From NCBI GenBank assembly GCA_946480055.1, contig CAMLID010000008.1:1-64000 (forward strand): a stretch of 64,000 bases of DNA, read 5' to 3'. Position numbers and translations under genes: made by a program. The DNA comes from an uncultured Lysobacter sp. GTDB taxonomy: Bacteria > Pseudomonadota > Gammaproteobacteria > Xanthomonadales > Xanthomonadaceae. The notes beneath the pieces are model-generated. The model was not told the DNA's origin and ran no database searches. It worked only from the letters and a program-made list of their open reading frames with translations. This document shows positions 57,997-64,000 of the stretch, piece by piece (position 1 is the stretch's first letter; each line of letters begins with the position of its first letter).

Positions 57997-58776
57997 ATGC
58001 GTCCGCACACACCGCCACAACCGCCGCGATGGTACGTGATCTCGTTGCGTCCCAGCGGTGCGCATTCGGCCTTACGCCAAGCTGCGAAAAGATACGGTGG
58101 CGCATTGATTGCGCTGTCGCCGTGGCGCTTGCGCAAGCTCGACGATGACGCGGCGCGCGCCGCTTTGGAGGCCGCGCTGGCCGCACCGTACGCGGTGTTC
58201 ACCAGTCCGGCGGCGGTGCGCGCGGCGCACGCCCTGCGACCGCTGGACGACGACGGTCGGCGTACGTGGTTCGCGGTCGGCGCCGGCAGCGCGGCGGCGT
58301 TGCGCCGGGCCGGCATCGCGCAGGTGCGCTCACCGAAACGGATGGACAGCGAAGGCCTGCTCGAATTGCTGTACGAGTGCGAACTCGACGGCCGCAGCGT
58401 CGGCCTGATCACCGCACCCGGCGGCCGCGGCGCGCTGACCCCGGCGCTGCAGGCGCGCGGCGCGCGCGTGCTGCGCGCCGACGTGTACGAGCGCGAGCCG
58501 ATCGCGCCCGCGCCGCGCGCGATCGCGCAACTGCGCGCATTGGACGCACCCGCGGTGCTGGCGCTGTCCAGCGGCGAGGCGCTGCAACGCACGCTCGATG
58601 TACTGCCCGACGACGCTGCGCGTGCCCTGCGCAGCGCCACCGCGCTCGCCGCCAGCGAGCGCCTGGCCGCATTGGCGCGCGAACTCGGCTTCGCCCAGGT
58701 CCGGGTCGCGGCCGGACCGCGCCCGCACGAGCTGCTGGCGGCCGCACCGGAGCCACTCCTCCGACCGGGAAACTGA
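57997..58776 (+). CDS. hemD: Uroporphyrinogen-III synthase
   Basis: A 259-residue protein with the loose HemD pattern: VISLRPSG at the start, VFTSPAAVRAA, FAVGAGSAAALRRAGI, VGLITAPGGRGALTPAL, a second lobe with ALSSGEALQRTL and the closing ATALAASERLAALARELGF. It closes and inverts hydroxymethylbilane to uroporphyrinogen III. hemX and hemY follow on the same strand, which supports the call. No hemC is directly upstream. Confidence 0.87.
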   Translation: MRPHTPPQPPRWYVISLRPSGAHSALRQAAKRYGGALIALSPWRLRKLDDDAARAALEAALAAPYAVFTSPAAVRAAHALRPLDDDGRRTWFAVGAGSAAALRRAGIAQVRSPKRMDSEGLLELLYECELDGRSVGLITAPGGRGALTPALQARGARVLRADVYEREPIAPAPRAIAQLRALDAPAVLALSSGEALQRTLDVLPDDAARALRSATALAASERLAALARELGFAQVRVAAGPRPHELLAAAPEPLLRPGN

Positions 58777-58813
58777 CTTGCGACGACAGGCCTTCCGGTA
58801 GCATGGCGGTGTC

Positions 58814-59839
58814 ATGAGCGCCTCCCCCGAACCTTCCGCCCCGGCCTCGCCCACTACCCGGCCCGACCCCGACGTGTCCTCGCCCGCCCCCTCCCCCCGC
58901 CGTTCCTCCTCCGCCTGGCTCTGGTTGCTGTTGCTGGCGCTGCTCGCCGGCGGCGGCTGGTACGCCTGGAAACAATGGCAATTGGGCGAAGCGCGCGACC
59001 GCGCCGCGGTCGCCGACGCCGACCTGCGCCTGGACGCACTGGACGAGCGCATCAACGCCTTGCGCAACGACCAGCGCTCGCAGAACCGCCGCCTGCAGCA
59101 GGCCGATACGACCAACCGCGTGCTGCGCGACGAACTGCACGGCATCGGCACGCGCGCGAGCCTGATCGAAGACAGCGTCTCCAAGCTCGCCGACCCCGAC
59201 CGCCACGGCGCCCAGGCCCTGCGCCTGGACGAAACCGAACTGCTGCTGACCCTGGGCCAGCAACGCCTGCAGATCGCCGGCGACCTGGCCGGCGCGCGCC
59301 GCGCCTACGCGTTGGCCGGCGGCGTGCTCGACGGCATCGACGACCCGGCCTATCTCAGCCTGCGCCAGACCCTGATGCAGGAACGCGCCGCGCTCGACGC
59401 GCTCGGCATCGACCCGCGGGTGCGGGCGATGGCGCAGCTGGACGCGTTCGCGCGCGGCCTGAGCCTGGCGCCGGTGCGCGATCCGCTCGACACCGCGCCG
59501 CGCGCGCCGTGGTGGCAACGCGCGTTCGGCAACATCGTCGACATACAGCCCAGCGACGGCGCGGTCGCGCTGCGTCCGGCCGATCGCGCTGCGGCGCTGG
59601 CCGGGCTGCAGTTGGAAATCTCGCTCGCGCGCGCCGCCGCCGAGCGTCGCGACGACGCCGGCTATCGCTCCGCGCTGACCCGTGCCGACGGCTGGCTGCA
59701 GCGCCTGGCGCCGGCCTCGGCCGCGCAGGCGCGTCAGCGCGAGGCCTTGAAATCGCTGACCGCGCAGCCGCTTTCACTGTCGGTTCCTACCCTGGGCAGC
59801 ACACTGCAGCAACTGCGCCAGTTGCGCACCACGCGCTGA
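58814..59839 (+). CDS. hemX: HemX-family membrane protein
   Basis: A 341-residue protein. A Pro/Ser/Ala-rich N-terminal cytoplasmic stretch is followed by one transmembrane helix (about 35-55: WLWLLLLALLAGGGWYAW), a coiled coil (about 65-120) and a helical periplasmic domain with DETELLLTLGQQRLQIAGD. The HemX name covers a uroporphyrin-III C-methyltransferase label, but no SAM methyltransferase motif is visible. It is a structural partner of HemY in the hem operon. Confidence 0.9.
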   Translation: MSASPEPSAPASPTTRPDPDVSSPAPSPRRSSSAWLWLLLLALLAGGGWYAWKQWQLGEARDRAAVADADLRLDALDERINALRNDQRSQNRRLQQADTTNRVLRDELHGIGTRASLIEDSVSKLADPDRHGAQALRLDETELLLTLGQQRLQIAGDLAGARRAYALAGGVLDGIDDPAYLSLRQTLMQERAALDALGIDPRVRAMAQLDAFARGLSLAPVRDPLDTAPRAPWWQRAFGNIVDIQPSDGAVALRPADRAAALAGLQLEISLARAAAERRDDAGYRSALTRADGWLQRLAPASAAQARQREALKSLTAQPLSLSVPTLGSTLQQLRQLRTTR

Positions 59840-59848
59840 GGAGGCCGG

Positions 59849-61099
59849 ATGAATCTGTTCCGCAACCTGCTGTTCTGGATCGTTCTGGCCCTGGCCGGCG
59901 CGCTGGTCGCGCAACTGCTGGTGCAGGACCCGGGCTATGTCCTGGTGCGTTACGGCGGCAACGACTACACCACCAACGTCCCCAAAGCGATCCTGATGAC
60001 GGTCGCGTTGCTGGCCGGTCTGTGGCTGGCGTGGAGGGTGCTGTCGCTGCCGTTCACGGCGGTGCGCAGGCACCGCAAGAAGCAGGCGCGCGCGCGTCTG
60101 ATCGACGGTCTGGATGCGCTGCATCAGGGCCACTGGTCGCGTGCCGAGAAGTCCTTGGCGCTGGCCGCGCGCAGCGACGATGTCGCCGCGATCGCGCACG
60201 TCGGCGCCGCGCAGGCCGCGGCCGCTCGCGGCGATACCGGCGCGAGCGCGCAGCATCTGGACGCGCTCGGCAACGCACACCCGACCACGCGTGCACTGGC
60301 GGCGGCCGAACTGGCGCTGGCCGAAGACCGCGCCGACGACGCTCTGGCCGCGCTCGACGCGCCCACCGCGCAACCGCTGCCGCCGCGCGGGCTGATCCTG
60401 CGCGCACGCGCGCTGGCCGCGCTGGGCCGCGCCGGCGAGGCGTACGGCCTGCTCGGCGCGCTGCGCCAGCAACAGGCCTATCCGGCCGAGCGCCTGAGCC
60501 GGTTCGAAGCGCAGTGGGCCGAAGCCTCGCTGCGCGAAGCCGCCGACGCCAACGTCCTGGCCGACCGCTGGGAAGCGCTGCCCAAGCCGCTCAAGAGCGA
60601 GCCCGCCGCAGTCGCCGCCTACGCCGAACGCGCCGCCGCGCTGCGTTGGGAAGAAGCCGCGGCCAAGAGCCTGGAGCAGGCCCTGGACACGCGTTGGGAC
60701 GAATCCCTGGCCGCGCTCTACGGGCGTCTGCCGATCGGCCGCCTCGACGTGCGCCGCGGCAACGCCGAGCGCTGGCTGTCCGCGCATCCGGCCAGTCCGG
60801 CGCTGCTGGTCACCCTGGCGCAGCTGGCCCGCGCCCAGGGCCAATGGCCGCAGGCCGAAGCCTATCTGCACCGCGCCCTGGCCCAGGGCGCCAACAGCGA
60901 TGCCTGGGAGGAACTCGGCCACGGCTTCGCCGAGGCCGGCGACGACGCGCGCGCGCGCCTGAGCTACGCCAACGCCCTGCGCGCCGCGCGCGGCGAAGCC
61001 GCCAGCGAACTGCCGGGCCGCGATCTGCGGCAGAAGATTTTCGACGAGGCCGTGGTCGAGGAACGCGACGAACACGGCATGCCGCGCCTGCGCGGCTGA
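59849..61099 (+). CDS. hemY: HemY, TPR-containing porphyrin metabolism protein
   Basis: A 416-residue protein with two N-terminal transmembrane segments (about 5-25 and 43-62). The conserved PGYVLVRYGGNDYTT lies between them, followed by a long TPR-like helical region. Nine bases after hemX. The exact role in late tetrapyrrole metabolism is unsettled. This is the gammaproteobacterial HemY, unrelated to Bacillus protoporphyrinogen oxidase. Confidence 0.93.
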   Translation: MNLFRNLLFWIVLALAGALVAQLLVQDPGYVLVRYGGNDYTTNVPKAILMTVALLAGLWLAWRVLSLPFTAVRRHRKKQARARLIDGLDALHQGHWSRAEKSLALAARSDDVAAIAHVGAAQAAAARGDTGASAQHLDALGNAHPTTRALAAAELALAEDRADDALAALDAPTAQPLPPRGLILRARALAALGRAGEAYGLLGALRQQQAYPAERLSRFEAQWAEASLREAADANVLADRWEALPKPLKSEPAAVAAYAERAAALRWEEAAAKSLEQALDTRWDESLAALYGRLPIGRLDVRRGNAERWLSAHPASPALLVTLAQLARAQGQWPQAEAYLHRALAQGANSDAWEELGHGFAEAGDDARARLSYANALRAARGEAASELPGRDLRQKIFDEAVVEERDEHGMPRLRG

Positions 61100-61139
61100 C
61101 GACGATCGCGCCGCGCGGACGCGGCGCGATCGCCCGACC

Positions 61140-61517
61140 TCAGTCGCGCCAGTACTCGGCGACCGCGGTGAAGGTACGGCTGATGCCGGTGCTGTTGTTG
61201 GTCACCACCACGCTGACGGTCTTGTCGCGATTCGCGCGGATCTGGGTGATGCAGAACTTGTTGCTGGTCGAGCAGCCGGTCACCGACCACTGATAGGTGT
61301 AGCTCACCCCTGCATCCTGGCCGAACACTTCGAACACCGCGCTGGTCGTAGCGGGCCCGTTGAACCAGTACGAGGCGCAAGCGTCCTCGGTGTACTGATC
61401 GAACGCGGGCGTGTCGACGTAGCAGGCGATCTTGAGGTCTTCTGCCTGCGCCTGCGCCGCCCATCCGGACATCGCCAGGAAGCCGAGCAGCGCGAGCGCT
61501 TTGGTTGCGTTTGCCAT
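61140..61517 (-). CDS. Small exported protein of unknown function
   Basis: A 125-residue protein with a signal peptide (cleavage after AQA, about 25). The mature protein has four cysteines that could form two disulphides (IACYVDTP, DACASYWF, TGCSTSN, FCITQIR) and a beta-rich C-terminus ending VAEYWRD. AAGGAG at good spacing fixes ATG 61517. No recognisable family. Confidence 0.72.
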   Translation of the reverse strand: MANATKALALLGFLAMSGWAAQAQAEDLKIACYVDTPAFDQYTEDACASYWFNGPATTSAVFEVFGQDAGVSYTYQWSVTGCSTSNKFCITQIRANRDKTVSVVVTNNSTGISRTFTAVAEYWRD

Positions 61518-61697
61518 CGAAAACTCCTTTTCAGTGACGTTGCGGGTATGCCCATCCGGGCAAGCGCAGCCTAGGCCGCGCGCGCAGCGCAAACGCGGGC
61601 GGCAGTCGCAGTTCGTCGCACGGCTCCGTCCGCCGCGCGGGGCGCGGCGGAGGTTTCGATCGCGGATCCGGTCGCGGCGCAGCGGCCGCGTCGCGCT

Positions 61698-62258
61698 TCA
61701 GCGGCCGCCGATATAAGTCGGCAGGGTCGCCAGGAACTCGCTGCCGCAGCCCTTGAAGCGGGTGTAGACCGGGCCGATGTGGCTGGGCACCAGGATCCGC
61801 GCCATCGCCACGCCGCCGATCAAGGTGCCCAGCAGCGCGATCACGCCCACGCCGATCAGCCAGCCTTGCTCGCTGGCGGCGCCGTAGAACATCAAAGCCA
61901 GGCCCGCGAACACGCCGCCCCAGGCCACGCCCAGACCGATCCGGCGCCGCTGGATGTGGCGCTCGCACAAGCCGGCGCTGACGCGCGTGTTCTTGCGCAC
62001 CGCCACCGCCACCAGCAGGTAAATCAGCAGGTTCAACAGGATCAGCAGGTACCACGCCGGGTTGTGCCAGTAATAGCGGCGGTGCTTGATCGGCGTCGTC
62101 GCCGGCGCGTTGCACTTGATGCAGCGCTCCGGCAGCTTGCACTCCGCGCGCACCACCAGCATCGCGCCGTCGCGCCAGCAATCGCCGTCCAGCTCGACCC
62201 GGGTCGGCGCGACATACAGCGGCGCCTTGGGCGCCTGATACGGATTGAACGCGGTCAT
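61698..62258 (-). CDS. Two-helix membrane protein with a zinc-ribbon-like N-terminus
   Basis: A 186-residue protein. The N-terminus is soluble with CKLPERCIKCNAPA, a Cys-rich, possibly zinc-binding segment. Two hydrophobic hairpins follow (about 68-90 and 108-152), then a short polar tail (HIGPVYTRFKGCGSEFLATLP). It resembles uncharacterised membrane proteins common in Xanthomonadaceae. Function unknown. Confidence 0.7.
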   Translation of the reverse strand: MTAFNPYQAPKAPLYVAPTRVELDGDCWRDGAMLVVRAECKLPERCIKCNAPATTPIKHRRYYWHNPAWYLLILLNLLIYLLVAVAVRKNTRVSAGLCERHIQRRRIGLGVAWGGVFAGLALMFYGAASEQGWLIGVGVIALLGTLIGGVAMARILVPSHIGPVYTRFKGCGSEFLATLPTYIGGR

Positions 62259-62392
62259 CGGATCCCCTGTGCCTGTCGATGCGCGGCGGCGCCCATCGAG
62301 GCCCTCGCCGGCGGACGCTGCTTCCGCGCCCGCCGTCCCCACGGCGGCGCGCGGCGCCCGTGAGCAGGATACGGGCCTGTGCCTCGCGTTGA

Positions 62393-62899
62393 CTAGCGCG
62401 ACGCGAGGGTTTGGCGATACACCGCCAGGTCGGCGGCGGAATAGCAGCAGAAGGTCACCCGCGGCGCTTGCGCCATCGTCGCCAGCGTCTCGCGCACGGT
62501 CGCCACCGCGAGCGCGCTCGCGGCCTCGATCGGGTAACCGTAGATGCCGGTGCTGATCGCCGGGAACGCGATCGACGCCAGCGCATGCTGCCCGGCCAGC
62601 GCCAGGGCGTTGCGGTAGCAGGCGGCCAGGGTGTCCGCCTCGCCGTGGCCGCCGCCGTGCCAGACCGGGCCGACGGCGTGGATCACGTAGCGCGCCGGCA
62701 GTCGGTAGCCGCGCGTGAGCTTGGCCTCGCCCGGGCGGCAGCCGCCGAGCAAGCGGCATTCGGCGACCAGCTCGGGGCCGGCGGCGCGGTGGATCGCGCC
62801 GTCGACACCGCCGCCGCCGAGCAGCGAGCTGTTGGCGGCGTTGACGATGGCGTCGACCTCGAGGGTGACGATGTTGGCCTGGATCGCTTCGAGGTTCAT
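62393..62899 (-). CDS. Macrodomain O-acetyl-ADP-ribose deacetylase-like protein
   Basis: A 168-residue macrodomain of MacroD/YmdB type. The ADP-ribose-binding loops are [20 protein letters not shown] (about 18-37) and [14 protein letters not shown] (about 108-121). Family members hydrolyse O-acetyl-ADP-ribose or ADP-ribosylated side chains. It is a single-gene unit followed upstream by a REP-like pair. Confidence 0.93.
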   Translation of the reverse strand: MNLEAIQANIVTLEVDAIVNAANSSLLGGGGVDGAIHRAAGPELVAECRLLGGCRPGEAKLTRGYRLPARYVIHAVGPVWHGGGHGEADTLAACYRNALALAGQHALASIAFPAISTGIYGYPIEAASALAVATVRETLATMAQAPRVTFCCYSAADLAVYRQTLASR

Positions 62900-62947
62900 G
62901 TCGATGCGGAAACGTGGGGCATAGGCATCAGCTTGCCGGATAGCACT

Positions 62948-63007
62948 GTGGGAGCGGCGTGAGTCGCGATGGCGTCGGGCGCCGATCGCGGCTCACGCCG
63001 CTCCCAC
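62948..63007. repeat. Inverted pair of REP-like elements
   Basis: GTGGGAGCGGCGTGAGTCGC at the left is the near reverse complement of GCGGCTCACGCCGCTCCCAC ending at 63007. It lies in the gap between the macrodomain gene and the thiolase gene. Confidence 0.7.
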
Positions 63008-63128
63008 AGGAAGCAGGATGCGGTGAGCCAGAGGCGAACCGCATCGTCGCGATGCATCTAGCGTTCGCGATGCTGCGCTTGAGCGACCCTAGCCCGCACC
63101 CATATGCGGGACGCGCTGCCGGCGAGGC

Positions 63129-64000
63129 TCAGCGCTCCAGAATCGCCACCACGCCCATGCCGCCGGCGGTGCAGATCGAGATCAGGCAGCGGCCGCCGCC
63201 GCGTTGCTTGAGTTCCTTGGCGGCGGTAGCGACGATGCGCGCACCGGTCGCGGCGAACGGGTGACCGGCCGCCAGCGAGGAACCGTTGGGGTTGATCTTG
63301 GCCGGATCGATCCGGCCCAGCGGCGCATCCAGGCCGAGGCGGTTCTTGCAGTACTCCTCGCTCTCCCAGGCCCGCAGCGTGCACAGCACCTGCGCGGCGA
63401 AGGCCTCGTGGATCTCGTAGAAATCGAAATCCTGCAGCGTCAGGCCGTTGCGCTTGAGCATCTCCGGCACCGCCACGGTCGGCGCCATCAGCAGGCCCTC
63501 GCCGTGGACGAAATCGACCGCCGCCACCTGCGAGTCGCGTAGGTAGCACAGCACCTCGTGGTTATGCGCTTGCGCCCATTCTTCCGAGGCCAGCAGACAA
63601 GCCGCGGCGCCGTCGGTGAGCGGCGTGGAGTTGGCCGCGGTCAGGGTGCCGCGGCCGGAGGTCTTGTCGAACGCCGGCTTCAGCGTCGCCAGCTTCTCCA
63701 GGGTGCTGTCGGCGCGCAGGACGTTGTCGCGCGAGACTCCGCGAAAGCTGACCACCAGGTCCTCGAAGAAACCGCGCTCGTAGGCCGCGGCCAGCTTCTG
63801 GTGCGAGGACAGCGCCCACTCGTCCTGCGAGTCGCGCGAGATGTTCCACTCCTTGGCCATGTCCTCGCAGTGGTCGCCCATGCTCTTGCCGGTGCGCGGC
63901 TCGGCCACGCCGGGGAACTCGGGCTTGAGTTCGCGGAAATGGAAGCCCTTGAACGCGGCCAGCTTGTCCTTGGTGGTCTTGGCGCGCGCGGCCTCGAGCA
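63129..64000 (-). CDS. Thiolase (acetyl-CoA C-acyltransferase), C-terminal part
   Basis: The 3-prime 872 bases of a minus-strand gene that continues past the window end, about 290 residues. It has the thiolase C-domain hallmarks: NGSSLAAGHPFAATGARI with the catalytic His, and the second catalytic Cys in SICTAGGMGVVAILER. GRGTLTAANSTPLTDGAAA lies in the N-terminal half of the visible part. A FadI/FadA-type beta-oxidation thiolase is most likely. The nucleophilic Cys would lie outside the window. An internal Met at 63908 is not a start; the frame stays open to 64000. Confidence 0.92.
   Translation of the reverse strand, partial: LEAARAKTTKDKLAAFKGFHFRELKPEFPGVAEPRTGKSMGDHCEDMAKEWNISRDSQDEWALSSHQKLAAAYERGFFEDLVVSFRGVSRDNVLRADSTLEKLATLKPAFDKTSGRGTLTAANSTPLTDGAAACLLASEEWAQAHNHEVLCYLRDSQVAAVDFVHGEGLLMAPTVAVPEMLKRNGLTLQDFDFYEIHEAFAAQVLCTLRAWESEEYCKNRLGLDAPLGRIDPAKINPNGSSLAAGHPFAATGARIVATAAKELKQRGGGRCLISICTAGGMGVVAILER

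Overview
The window is very GC-rich and densely coded. It looks like the chromosome of a Lysobacter-type member of the Xanthomonadaceae. The main pointers are an OleABCD olefin/beta-lactone pathway, a type IV secretion effector with a C-terminal XVIPCD-like domain beside a lipoprotein immunity candidate, two Ax21-family outer-membrane proteins, and many REP-like palindromes of the GTAGGAGCGGC type. All family calls come from reading translations and motifs by eye; nothing was searched against a database.

Layout. 1-489 holds a repeat element and REP-like palindromes. 490-2810 is ubiJ-ubiB (ubiquinone synthesis), followed by a 52-residue DUF1328 membrane peptide. 3162-6894 holds oleD, oleC and oleB; oleA lies apart at 20500-21516. 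The roughly 13.6 kb between oleB and oleA contains a six-gene membrane-maintenance operon (DUF2170, PspA/IM30, a YqiJ-like OB-fold membrane protein, a YqiK-like flotillin, a 1773-residue AAA ATPase and a phospholipase D-like protein), then an effector/immunity pair and a small TerB-like protein. 21717-25873 holds a DUF4156-type lipoprotein, a two-domain M16 peptidase and trmL.

25932-40910 is a minus-strand biosynthetic operon. Three single-module NRPSs (C-A-PCP, C-A-PCP, C-A-PCP-reductase) are followed by an MFS exporter, an MbtH-like protein, a DUF6875-like protein and a kynurenine 3-monooxygenase-like flavoenzyme. Reductive release predicts a tripeptide aldehyde or alcohol, possibly N-acylated. 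Diverging from it, 41305-50609 is a plus-strand, largely translationally coupled operon: class II aldolase, double-headed nucleotidyltransferase, methyltransferase, GT2, GDPD-like protein, a GT-C/P-loop-kinase fusion, HAD phosphatase and a second GT-C enzyme. It reads as an unassigned glycoconjugate pathway.

51022-52411 are two Ax21-like barrels, each with a terminator. 52412-53042 carries a hexanucleotide tandem repeat and a second copy of the element at the window start. The rest is mostly core genome: a cysteine-rich secreted protein, gpsA-secB-rhodanese, small secreted proteins, hemD-hemX-hemY, a macrodomain protein, and a thiolase cut off by the window end.

The strongest candidates for new biology are the PspA/flotillin/ATPase/PLD operon with its tandem palindromic promoter sites, the NRPS-reductase/KMO cluster, and the glycoconjugate operon with the GT-C/kinase fusion.
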